42,657 bases of DNA from the NCBI GenBank assembly GCA_947174785.1, contig CAMWKG010000015.1:1-42657 (forward strand). Direction: 5' to 3'. This DNA is from an uncultured Mollicutes bacterium (GTDB taxonomy: Bacteria > Bacillota_I > Bacilli_A > Acholeplasmatales > Anaeroplasmataceae). The notes beneath the pieces were generated by a model that saw only the letters and a program-made list of their open reading frames with translations, did no database searches and was not told the origin of the DNA. Below are positions 1 to 7,823 of this stretch, one piece after another (position 1 is the first letter of the stretch; each line of letters begins with the position of its first letter). The translations under genes and the position numbers were made by a program.

Positions 1-140
1 GAATCGTATCAAATATAGAAGATAAATCTATTATACGTATCCTATAAAATGATTTATCTAGTTTTTTATGATTTAAAAGTTTTAGTTAGACTTGAAATAA
101 TTACATTATTTTTAAATATAAATGAAATCGAGGAAATAAT

Positions 141-1295
141 ATGAAAAAAATATCTATCCTGCTTACAAATCGAAATCAAGGGAATAAAGTATTCTCTTCT
201 ATGGAAAACATAGTAAAACAAACTTATCCTAATCTTGAAATACTTATCCTTAATGCTGGATATAAAAACGAAGGCATTGAATATATAAGAGAACTTCAAG
301 CCCAGTATAATAACATCTTTGTATATGAAAAAAAATATGCTTCCCTAAACAGTTTAAGAAAATTAGGCTTATCTAAGGCAACTGGAGATTATGTATTGTT
401 TCTTTTGCCTGATGATATCCTAAATTTAAATGCTGTTTCTGTTCTTGCAGAATGTATAGAAAAAGAGAATGCAGATATCGCTGTTGGAAGCTTCTTCCAT
501 CCTTACTATAATCACTATTTAGAAAATAGTTGTTATGAATTTGATGAAAGGAAAAGCTTTATTTTTTATGAACGAGATATATTTTCTAATGCTATGCTTA
601 CAGGAAAGCTTTACAAGAAAAGCTTATTTAAGGATGTGCAATTTAAGGATATTTTCTTAAATGAATCCTTAATCAATCTGCAAGTTTTAAAAAAGACAAA
701 TAAAATTATTACAACTGAAAAAATTTTATTTGTCTGTAAAGAACATTATACTCTTTTCGAAACCTCAAGATTTTGGGAAAACAAGCAAAGCTTTTGGTAT
801 AAATGCCAGCCTGCCTTAGAATACTCTATTAAAATTTTTAACAGGAATAAAAAGCTTTTTACAAGCCTCATTGGACCTGAAGCAATTTATTTACATGCTT
901 TAGACTACCTTCTATGGGAACTATTAGTGTACGCCATTCATTCAGCTTCTATAGAATCTCTAACTATGGAGCTTTATCAGGTTTTAGAGGACTCTTTCTT
1001 TTTATCCTGTTTAGAGAAAATACCTTTAGAAGGATTGATGAGGAAAAAACTCAATCAAGATGAGACTTTAGCAAATTGTATATTATATGCAGATTTGCTT
1101 ATTAAAAACATTTCTTCTTTGCAAGAAAGAATCTCCCAAATTTCTATATTAAAGGTATGCTATATGATTTTTTTAAAGCTTTTTTATCGTCAAGTGAATG
1201 CACTCAACACAAATTATTTTTTATGTAGTATACGCGAAGAGTTAAACTTAAACGAATCAAAGGAAGCTAAATATGTAAATAGTCTGAACTTATAG
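141..1295 (+). CDS. Family 2 glycosyltransferase
   Basis: The N-terminal 100 or so residues read as a GT-A nucleotide-sugar-binding fold: MKKISILLTNRNQ, then QTYPNLEILILNAG, an alternating strand/helix pattern, and LLPDD where GT2 enzymes carry the DXD-like metal site. The usual DGS after the second strand is NAG here. The protein would transfer a sugar from an activated donor to an unknown acceptor, probably in cell-envelope glycan or teichoic-acid synthesis; that role is inferred. The 280-residue C-terminal part is helical and I do not recognise it. The start is supported by a GAGGAAATAAT ribosome site. The gene converges on spmB with 1 nt between the stop codons and I see no hairpin terminator there. 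Family confident, substrate unknown. Confidence 0.8.
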   Translation: MKKISILLTNRNQGNKVFSSMENIVKQTYPNLEILILNAGYKNEGIEYIRELQAQYNNIFVYEKKYASLNSLRKLGLSKATGDYVLFLLPDDILNLNAVSVLAECIEKENADIAVGSFFHPYYNHYLENSCYEFDERKSFIFYERDIFSNAMLTGKLYKKSLFKDVQFKDIFLNESLINLQVLKKTNKIITTEKILFVCKEHYTLFETSRFWENKQSFWYKCQPALEYSIKIFNRNKKLFTSLIGPEAIYLHALDYLLWELLVYAIHSASIESLTMELYQVLEDSFFLSCLEKIPLEGLMRKKLNQDETLANCILYADLLIKNISSLQERISQISILKVCYMIFLKLFYRQVNALNTNYFLCSIREELNLNESKEAKYVNSLNL

Positions 1296-1296
1296 T

Positions 1297-1797
1297 CTAT
1301 TTTAAAAAATATAAGAAAAGGACTAAACAGCATAGGAAACAGATACAATCACTAATGAGACCTACAAAATAGGCATGCCGTGTTTTACGTATACCTACAC
1401 TACCAAAATAAAGTCCCATCACATACACAGTAGTATCACTTCCACCCTGTAAAATGGAGGAGGTCATCCCCGCTTTACTATCCGGTCCATAATCCTTAAA
1501 TATTTGTAGCATAATGGACATACTTGCATGAGAGGATGCTGGTCTAAACGCACCTTGAACAAAAAGCTCATTAGGTATAGTTACTGTTCGAATGAGATCA
1601 TTTAATATGCCACTCGCCTTAAAAACATTTACTGCTACAAGCATACAAAGAAGGTAAGGAAAAATTGTGATACCCTCCTTCATTTGATAAACTGCTCCAT
1701 CAATAAAAGAATCATACACATTAGTTCTTTTTATGAAGCCAAATACAAGAATAATCAAAATAAAACCTATGATAAAATAATAACTAATGTTTTCCAA
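1297..1797 (-). CDS. spmB: Spore maturation protein B-like (nucleoside-recognition/Gate domain)
   Basis: This is a 166-residue polytopic membrane protein. It carries SpmB hallmarks: an RPASSHAS motif, GPDSKAGMTSSILQGGSDTT and YFGSVGIRKTRHA. In Bacillus, SpmA and SpmB are needed for dehydration of the spore core; the pair has the nucleoside-recognition 'Gate' fold, and the transported species is not established. The start is TTG, preceded by GGTGAG. The first codons overlap the 3' end of spmA by 14 nt, so the two are probably translationally coupled. Related proteins occur in some non-sporulating bacteria, so presence alone does not prove sporulation. Confidence 0.88.
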   Translation of the reverse strand: MENISYYFIIGFILIILVFGFIKRTNVYDSFIDGAVYQMKEGITIFPYLLCMLVAVNVFKASGILNDLIRTVTIPNELFVQGAFRPASSHASMSIMLQIFKDYGPDSKAGMTSSILQGGSDTTVYVMGLYFGSVGIRKTRHAYFVGLISDCICFLCCLVLFLYFLK

Positions 1798-2365
1798 ATT
1801 TTCTCACCAGCCTATCCATCACAATAGAAAAAATTGTGGTTATTGTTGATACAATCAAAACATAAGGAATAATACTTACTGGATTTTGACTGCCATATTC
1901 TTTTCTTAAAGAAATTAAAACTGTTGGTATCAAGCATAATCCAGAGGTGTTGATTAACAAAAATGTTATCATTTCATCAGAGGCCACTTGGGAATTCCCG
2001 TTTAAATCATCTAGACTTTTCATGGCCTTTAAGCCAAAGGGGGTTGCTGCAGAACCCATAGAAAGTAAATTAGCAACTAAATTTAAGCTAATGTACTGCA
2101 TAGCCTCACTCTTACGATCTAGCTTCTTAAATAAAGGATGAATAATAAAAGAAACATAGTTTGTGATTACCTGTAAAAGACCACTATTTTTGCATATTTC
2201 GAGCATACCACCCCAAAATATGAGTAATGCATAAATATCCGCAAATAAAAATAATGCATCCTTTGGGGTTGCAAGCATTGCTTCTACTACTACTCCAACT
2301 CTACCTGTAAAGCAAGCATAAATCATGCCAACTAAAAAAATAAAAACAAAGATGATGTTAATCAT
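1784..2365 (-). CDS. spmA: Spore maturation protein A-like (nucleoside-recognition/Gate domain)
   Basis: This is a membrane protein of 193 residues with the SpmA signature region NLVANLLSMGSAATPFGLKAM and the downstream INTSGLCLIPT motif. The start is placed at 2365 (MINIIFVF). It has an AGGTGAT ribosome site, a TATAAT -10 box lies just upstream at 2384-2389, and SpmA proteins begin with this hydrophobic segment. An open frame extends to 2479, but it would run through the divergent promoter and into the aminopeptidase start. The gene is first in a two-gene operon with spmB and divergent from the aminopeptidase. Confidence 0.88.
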   Translation of the reverse strand: MINIIFVFIFLVGMIYACFTGRVGVVVEAMLATPKDALFLFADIYALLIFWGGMLEICKNSGLLQVITNYVSFIIHPLFKKLDRKSEAMQYISLNLVANLLSMGSAATPFGLKAMKSLDDLNGNSQVASDEMITFLLINTSGLCLIPTVLISLRKEYGSQNPVSIIPYVLIVSTITTIFSIVMDRLVRKFGKH

Positions 2366-2417
2366 AAAGGTATCACCTAAACCATTATATGAAATAAATA
2401 TTTTTTTTATGTTTTCT

Positions 2418-2446
2418 TTGATAGTTGTTCCATTCTGTGGTAAAAT
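2418..2446 (+). promoter_or_regulatory. Sigma-A-type promoter of the M18 aminopeptidase
   Basis: The -35 box is TTGATA (2418-2423), followed by a 17-nt spacer and the -10 box TAAAAT (2441-2446). The strong ribosome site AAGGAGG follows at 2458-2464, before the ATG at 2471. On the opposite strand the spmA -10 box TATAAT lies at 2384-2389, so the two transcription units diverge from about 60 bp. Confidence 0.7.
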
Positions 2447-2470
2447 AATTTTTAATAAGGAGGAAAAATT

Positions 2471-3838
2471 ATGTATCAAGAATATGCATGGAAAAAATAT
2501 AATGGAAAAACTTTAGAAAAATTAAATAAGTTTGCAGAGGATTATAAAAGCTTTATCAGTGAATGTAAAACAGAACGCTTATGTGTTTCAAGAAGCATTG
2601 CACTATGTAAAGCTGCAGGTTTTAAGGATTTAAAAGAGGTGAAAGCTCTTCAGCCTGGAGATAAGGTATATGCAATAAACAAGAATAAAAACATTGCAGC
2701 ATTTGTAATAGGAGATGAGCCACTTACAAGTGGTCTTGCTATCCTAGGTGCTCATATCGACTCTCCGAGAATGGATTTAAAACAGAACCCTCTTTATGAA
2801 AGTGAGACACTAGCTTACTTTGATACGCACTACTATGGTGGGATTATCAAATATCAATGGGTTACCATTCCACTAGCCTTATATGGTGTGGTAGTAAAAA
2901 AGGATGGCTCTACTGTTTCCATTTCTATTGGAGATGAAGAAAATGATCCTGTAGTTGGAATTACTGATCTTCTTCCACATCTAGGAGCAGAGAAAATGCA
3001 AAAGGTTGCAGCTAAGGTCATTGAAGGGGAAGGCTTAGACCTTCTTATTGGATCTATTCCAGTTGCTGATGAGGAAAAGGATCCTTCTAAAAAAGCAATT
3101 TTAAATTTATTAAAAGATAAGTATGGAATTGAGGAAGAGGATTTTGTTTCTGCAGAAATCGAGGTTGTCCCTGCTGGTAAGGCAAGAGATTTTGGCCTAG
3201 ACCGTTCAATGATTGCAGGCTATGGCCACGATGATAGAGTTTGTGCTTATACTTCTTTGATGGCACTATTAGACACACCAAAATGTAAAAAGACTACATG
3301 TGCAGTTTTAGTAGATAAGGAAGAGGTTGGCTCAATTGGTGCTACTGGCGCTGCTTCTAAGTGGTTTGAAAATACGATTGCAGAAATTATCTCTTTAACT
3401 GAAGACTATTCAGATTTAAAGCTTAGAAAGGCTCTAACAAACTCTGAAATGCTATCTAGTGATGTTTCGGCTGCCCTAGATCCACTTTATGCTTCTGTAA
3501 TGGAACGCAAGAATTCAGCATTTATGGGAAAAGGTATCTGCTTCAATAAATATACTGGTTCTAGAGGCAAGAGTGGTTGTAATGATGCTCAGCCAGAATT
3601 TATTGCTAAATTAAGAAAAATGATGGATGAAAATGAAGTCAATTATCAAACCTCAGAGCTTGGCAAGGTAGATCAAGGTGGAGGCGGTACAATTGCTTAT
3701 ATTCTAGCAAACTACAATATGAGCGTAATAGATGCTGGTGTACCTGTTCTATCTATGCACGCCCCTATGGAAATTGTTTCTAAGGCAGATGTTTACGAAG
3801 CTTACCTAGCTTATAAAACTTTCTTAAAAAATGCATAA
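2471..3838 (+). CDS. M18 family aminopeptidase
   Basis: This 455-residue cytosolic metallo-aminopeptidase would remove N-terminal residues from peptides with two bound metal ions. Family M18 motifs are present in order: GAHIDSPRMD (metal His and Asp), GHDDRVCA (bridging Asp), DKEEVGS (catalytic Glu and metal ligand), GCNDAQPE and near the C-terminus SMHAPMEIVSKAD (metal His). Length is normal for the family. It is preceded by a strong promoter and AAGGAGG. Its last 28 codons exist a second time at 5970-6053 with only synonymous differences, so the 3' end of this gene may have been replaced during a later insertion (see findings). Confidence 0.93.
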   Translation: MYQEYAWKKYNGKTLEKLNKFAEDYKSFISECKTERLCVSRSIALCKAAGFKDLKEVKALQPGDKVYAINKNKNIAAFVIGDEPLTSGLAILGAHIDSPRMDLKQNPLYESETLAYFDTHYYGGIIKYQWVTIPLALYGVVVKKDGSTVSISIGDEENDPVVGITDLLPHLGAEKMQKVAAKVIEGEGLDLLIGSIPVADEEKDPSKKAILNLLKDKYGIEEEDFVSAEIEVVPAGKARDFGLDRSMIAGYGHDDRVCAYTSLMALLDTPKCKKTTCAVLVDKEEVGSIGATGAASKWFENTIAEIISLTEDYSDLKLRKALTNSEMLSSDVSAALDPLYASVMERKNSAFMGKGICFNKYTGSRGKSGCNDAQPEFIAKLRKMMDENEVNYQTSELGKVDQGGGGTIAYILANYNMSVIDAGVPVLSMHAPMEIVSKADVYEAYLAYKTFLKNA

Positions 3839-3843
3839 AAAAT

Positions 3844-3867
3844 AAGAGCTGAAATTAATCAGCTCTT
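3844..3867. terminator. Bidirectional hairpin terminator between convergent genes
   Basis: AAGAGCTG at 3844-3851 pairs with CAGCTCTT at 3860-3867 around an 8-nt loop. A-rich sequence precedes the stem and TTTTCTTTTG follows it, so it can serve both strands. The right half lies within the last codons of the leftward membrane-protein gene. In the second copy of this locus the hairpin position is occupied by the IS1182-like element. Confidence 0.7.
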
Positions 3868-4400
3868 TTCTTTTGTCTTAACTCTTTCCAATAAAGTAGG
3901 ATAAACATCAAACTTAATCCAAAGGATATTATCCAGTTAAAATATATAGCCGTACTACTCTTCATAGCGACACCTAATGCTTGTTTCTCTACTTTATATC
4001 GAGTGAATTGATAAACACAAGGGAAAATTAATTTCACTCTAATTGTTGTATCAAACGAACTCCACATTTTTAAACTACTAATTCCAATAAAAGTCATTGA
4101 AGCCAACCATGAAGCAATTAGTAAAAGAATAAACAAATTCCATTTCGTTTTATTTTTACTGAAAAAACAAGAATAAATCAAAGCTACACCAAGAAATACT
4201 GCTACTATTATCAATTCAACAAAAATATAAGAAAAATCTACACTCAATAAAATACATTCTATACTTGAAATGACTAAAGCTACAATTGAAATAAGCATCA
4301 TTATGAAAAACTTTGATTGTGGTTTATCTTTTGTCTTTTCAAGCTCTACACTTCTACTACTAATTTTCTCATTTGCAAATTCAGATATACTTTTTTCCAT
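3855..4400 (-). CDS. Small four-helix membrane protein, copy 1 (unknown function)
   Basis: This is a 181-residue protein with a charged N-terminus (about 30 residues) followed by hydrophobic segments near residues 31-50, 57-78, 87-107 and 153-173. I do not recognise a family. The ATG is preceded by CTAGGAG and lies 1 nt after the stop of the secreted peptidase-like gene, so the two form an operon and are probably translationally coupled. The whole gene (3867-4406) is repeated without a mismatch at 7850-8389. The C-terminus here (KKRAD) is encoded within the terminator hairpin shared with the aminopeptidase gene. Confidence 0.75.
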   Translation of the reverse strand: MEKSISEFANEKISSRSVELEKTKDKPQSKFFIMMLISIVALVISSIECILLSVDFSYIFVELIIVAVFLGVALIYSCFFSKNKTKWNLFILLLIASWLASMTFIGISSLKMWSSFDTTIRVKLIFPCVYQFTRYKVEKQALGVAMKSSTAIYFNWIISFGLSLMFILLYWKELRQKKRAD

Positions 4401-4406
4401 TTTATT
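3867..4406. repeat. 540-bp direct repeat, copy 1
   Basis: Positions 3867-4406 and 7850-8389 appear identical over 540 bp, at a constant offset of 3983. They cover the complete small membrane-protein gene and stop within its ribosome-binding region. Beyond the left edge, one copy has the native-looking hairpin and the other the IS right end. Beyond the right edge, one runs into the peptidase-like gene and the other into a separate promoter region. Perfect identity means a recent duplication or gene conversion. Confidence 0.9.
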
Positions 4407-5835
4407 CTCCTAGTAAGTCAAGTGAATTTTTAAAGCCACATTTTCTACAAACTTGAAAAGCATTAGGCCTTATTATTTCTTCACCGATTGTATAAAAATC
4501 ATGTTTTTCATAATAACTATAATCACATAATTTACAGTAAACTAAGTGATTTTTTACATAACTTTTATAACATAAATCGTGATTATATACATCACGAATA
4601 TAACCACAACCACAAATATTTCTATATAAACAACCATAATTCATATATATATTTTCGGAATGAACATGTTCGCCTACATAGTCAATTGCATAAAAGCCAT
4701 AAATAACAGCGTTGCTTATGATAACTTTCGTATATTCTGTTGACTCAGGACTCCACCCCATATGCACCAAAAATGTATCATCTTTATACCCATAAGCAAC
4801 AACATCATGATACTGCTGTTTTTTATCTGTAACAGTACTTTGATAACTTTCTAGAACTAAAATGGTTGGAACTCCATTGCAAATGTATTCTTTAGGTCTT
4901 TGATGCGTAAAAAATACATTTCCACTTCTTATTTTCACTTTTTCTTTTAAGGATGGACAATTTTCATCCATATAGTCATTAATTGTTTTCTTTAATTCTT
5001 CATCTAGCATAGGATATCCCTTTTCATCATCTTTTATTAAATATGTGTGTAAATAGTTGTCAAACAAATAATCTCTTAATGCATGTGTAGGACCTGGCAT
5101 ATAATCCCAAAATCCGAATTCATATGAAGAATTTTCGGAAAAAGTCAGTCTTGCTTTTTTTAGCAAAGGTTCTTCAACGGAATAATCATAGACCCACTTA
5201 TTTGATTCAACTTTATAATATTTTCCTTCATATTTTAAATTATTAGGTATAAAATTATCATTATGAAAAGTATCTAAATATCCTAATAGCATTGAAAGTG
5301 CTACAAGCCCACAATCTCCAAAATAGTTGTAGGGAAAAGTGATAAGTTTTTCAAAATAAAGAGAATCTTTAATGGTAATAAATCCATCTGTATTAATTGT
5401 TGTTAAATTTGGATTAGGTTCTGGGTCTGCACTATACGTTGAAGCTGAAAGAGGTAATTTAAAACTATAATCAACATCTTTGATATTAATTGAATCAGAC
5501 GTTATTATATTTACTGCAGTTGATCCATCAGCATAGTAGTATTCTCCTGGTCCTAAATAATAAAGACTTGAAGTTAAATAATTATAAAAAGGTGAATTGG
5601 ACTCAAATGATCCTTCAATAAATATTTCTTCATCATCAATAACTGAATATATTGCATAACCATCTTTCAATTCATAAAGAATAAACTCATTATTCGAAAA
5701 ATCTTGTAATTCTTTTCTAAAAATTATTTCTTTGCTAGAAGAAAAATCACAAAAATTTTTTGTATGATTGGCTGAAGCATATAGTGGAGTAGACATAAGC
5801 AACAAAAAAATAATTAGCAAGCAAATTTTTTTCAT
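4402..5835 (-). CDS. Secreted papain-like/C39-like cysteine peptidase with Cys-rich tail
   Basis: This is a 477-residue protein. The start at 5835 (MKKICLLIIFLLLMS) has a GAAAAGGT ribosome site and gives a typical signal peptide ending near PLYASA; the longer open frame has no such support. The central domain has the layout of a papain-fold peptidase: GDCGLVALSMLLGY (candidate nucleophile Cys175), YHDVVAYGY (candidate His343) and then VHMGWSPE. The last 70 residues contain clustered Cys and His (NICGCGY, YCKLCDY, QVCRKCGFK), resembling a zinc-ribbon-like or surface-protein tail. The protein is probably exported; its target is unknown. It is first in an operon with the small membrane protein, which might be an immunity or anchoring partner; that is speculation. 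Confidence 0.65.
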   Translation of the reverse strand: MKKICLLIIFLLLMSTPLYASANHTKNFCDFSSSKEIIFRKELQDFSNNEFILYELKDGYAIYSVIDDEEIFIEGSFESNSPFYNYLTSSLYYLGPGEYYYADGSTAVNIITSDSINIKDVDYSFKLPLSASTYSADPEPNPNLTTINTDGFITIKDSLYFEKLITFPYNYFGDCGLVALSMLLGYLDTFHNDNFIPNNLKYEGKYYKVESNKWVYDYSVEEPLLKKARLTFSENSSYEFGFWDYMPGPTHALRDYLFDNYLHTYLIKDDEKGYPMLDEELKKTINDYMDENCPSLKEKVKIRSGNVFFTHQRPKEYICNGVPTILVLESYQSTVTDKKQQYHDVVAYGYKDDTFLVHMGWSPESTEYTKVIISNAVIYGFYAIDYVGEHVHSENIYMNYGCLYRNICGCGYIRDVYNHDLCYKSYVKNHLVYCKLCDYSYYEKHDFYTIGEEIIRPNAFQVCRKCGFKNSLDLLGE

Positions 5836-5879
5836 ATATTTACCTTTTCTTTCTACAATTTTATTTATAAATATATTAT

Positions 5880-5908
5880 ATGATACCACAAATTTTTTTC
5901 CATAACAA
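5880..5908 (-). promoter_or_regulatory. Promoter of the secreted peptidase-like operon
   Basis: Reading leftward, the -35 box is TTGTTA (complement of 5903-5908), then a 17-nt spacer and the -10 box TATCAT (complement of 5880-5885). It lies about 45 bp upstream of the chosen start. The boxes are moderate matches to consensus. Confidence 0.45.
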
Positions 5909-5959
5909 GAAAAATGTTTCGACAAAATCTAACATTTTTTTTAATAGCCTCGCTTAATT

Positions 5960-6053
5960 TGTTCTATCAATGCATGCCCCTATGGAAATTGTTTCTAAGG
6001 CAGATGTGTATGAGGCTTACTTAGCCTATAAGACCTTCTTGAAAAATGCATAA
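5960..6053 (+). pseudogene. Displaced 3' end of the M18 aminopeptidase gene
   Basis: Codons from 5970 through the TAA at 6051-6053 encode the same last 28 residues as the aminopeptidase (3755-3838), starting MHAPMEIVSKADV. There are ten base differences including the preceding Ser codon, and all are synonymous. A 32-nt block is identical (5976-6007 versus 3761-3792). Similarity begins abruptly at TGTTCTATC (5960 versus 3745). There is no start region and no upstream coding sequence, so this is a gene tail. The purely synonymous divergence shows it came from a functional, separately evolved allele rather than a decaying local copy. Confidence 0.85.
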
Positions 6054-6060
6054 AAAAATA

Positions 6061-6099
6061 GGGGCTGTTAAGAAACTAAAAAGTTTCTAACAGCTCTTT
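6061..6099 (+). repeat. IS left terminal inverted repeat with inward terminator
   Basis: The 29-bp repeat (6061-6089) contains the hairpin GCTGTTAAGAAACT / AGTTTCTAACAGC followed by TCTTTTT (to about 6100). This is a rho-independent terminator for transcripts entering the element from the aminopeptidase side. The mirror-image repeat at 7821-7849 has the same design on the minus strand. Confidence 0.75.
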
Positions 6100-6106
6100 T
6101 TGCTTT

Positions 6107-6153
6107 AAAAGGCACCTTTTTTGATACAATTTAAGTATCTGGAGGTGCTTTTT
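6107..6153 (+). promoter_or_regulatory. Hairpin that can hide the transposase ribosome-binding site
   Basis: AAAAGGCACCT (6107-6117) can pair over 11 bp, with one G-U pair, with AGGTGCTTTTT (6143-6153). The right arm includes the transposase ribosome site GGAGGTG (6141-6147). A -10-like TACAAT at 6125-6130 lies in the loop, so RNA from the element's own promoter would start near 6137 and lack the left arm. Only read-through RNA from outside would form the block. The -35 match is poor. Confidence 0.5.
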
Positions 6154-7823
6154 ATGCCGTTCTTTACCATCTTTCAAGACCAATTATTTCCTACCGCTGA
6201 ACTTAGTCGAGGGGAAAGAGAAAAAATTGATTCTTTTCTACAGGTATTAGAAGAATCTGGTGTAGGTGAGATTATATATTGTGAGACAAAAAAAGATAAA
6301 AGCTTAGGAGGAAGAAACTCATATAATCCATATAGATTATTTGCTGCTATTATCTATGCCTTTTCAAAACACTCAGGTAGTTTAAGAAAAATTGAAGAAA
6401 GTATTAAATTTGATTTGAGATTTATTTACATCTTAAATCAAGAGACCCCATCTTATGTTACTATTTCTAAGTTTCTTAACAACATAGTTGTTAAGCATTT
6501 CGAATCTATCTTTGCTGCCATCACTAAAACTATTCTTTTTAAATATAATCTTTGCGTGGATGATTGTTTTATTGATGGTACTAAAATTGAAGCTAATGCT
6601 AATAAATATAAATTCGTATATAAACCTACTACTTTTAAAATAAAGTTTTTTGATAAGATTAAACATCTCCTTATTCAATATTTTTCTATCTCTGATAATA
6701 AAAATACTTTTGTTTCTAAAGAAGTGGCTATCTATGTTTCTTTAATGATTGAACTATTAAAAAATCAAAATATAGATGTCAATACTTTAAAAACTGGCAG
6801 AGGTTCTCGTAATCCTAAAATTGTTTCTGATTATCTTTTACTTTCTACTTATTTAATCAAGCTTTTAGATTATGAAGAAAAAGATAAAATTTGTGGTCCT
6901 AATCGAAATTCATATTATAAAACAGATCATGATGCCACTGCTATGTGTCTTAAAGAGGATTACTATTCTGGCTTGGGTAGTAATACTCATGCTGCCTATA
7001 ACTTCCAAATTATTGTATCTAAAGGCTTAATTTTATCCTTTTATGTCTCTCAGGATAGAACAGATCAATATACTTTGATTCCCTCTTTGTTAAAGTTTCA
7101 TCATTTATATGGTTTTTTCCCAAAAAGACTTTGTGGGGATGCTGGATATGGTTCTTTGAAAAACTATTCTTTTCTTCAAGAGAATAATATTGAAAACTAT
7201 ATTAAGTTTTCGGACTGGTCTAGAGTTGTTTCAGGGGATACCTATGACTAGTTTTCTTTAATCAAAATGAAGATCTTTTTTGTTTGAATAATAAATTAGC
7301 TCTTAAAACCAGATTCTTTGAGAATCGTTATGCTCACAAAGGCTCCTTCCTTTATGTGATTCAGTCTTGTTCCTACTGTAGATTGAAAAAGTACTGTCAG
7401 GCTAATCTTAAAGAAATTAAAAATTATCGTATCTTTGATGTTAATTATAATTATTCAATTATTAAGAAAAATGTAACTCAAAATCTTTTATCTCCTAAAG
7501 GTATTGAAATGAGAGTTAATCGCTCTTCTCAAGTAGAAGGTGCTTTCGGTGTTATTAAACAAGATATGGATTATGACAGAACTAGACGTCGTGGACTTCT
7601 AAATGTTTCTTTAGAGTTTATGCTTATTTGTCTTGGTTACAATATTAGAAAACTTTTCTCCTTAATCGAAGGTAAAGCTAAAACTGATTATTGGATTCCT
7701 CCTGCGGATTTGAATCCTGAATCTATTCCTGTTGTTGACTATGAAAAAATTCTTAAAAAAAGAAATAAAGGTCTCAATGAGTCTCTTCGAAAATCCTATA
7801 AACATAAAAAAAGAAGCTGCTAG
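6154..7823 (+). pseudogene. IS1182-family transposase, frameshifted
   Basis: The start at 6154 (MPFFTIFQ) has GGAGGTG seven bases upstream; an earlier in-frame TTG at 6121 has no ribosome site. The first part runs to a stop at 7249-7251 and contains FIDGTKIEANANKYK (first catalytic Asp) and LCGDAGYGS (second Asp). The reading then continues one base back from about 7248 (LVFFNQNEDLFCLNNK), through a Cys-rich patch (CSYCRLKKYC), to VEGAFGVIKQDMDYDRTRRRG (catalytic Glu). Together the parts make a full-length transposase of about 555 residues. There is no slippery heptamer at the junction, so a one-base deletion or a sequencing error is more likely than programmed frameshifting. The C-terminal codons overlap the right inverted repeat. 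Confidence 0.85.

Noticed and set aside
1-140. Terminator hairpin at the left edge (AGATAAATC with GATTTATCT, 20-59)
   Set aside because: The pairing is real but only A/T-rich with a 22-nt loop; too weak to list, and the upstream gene is outside the window.
2366-2479. N-terminal extension of SpmA
   Set aside because: It crosses the divergent promoter and the aminopeptidase start, while the inner ATG has a ribosome site and matches the family's start.
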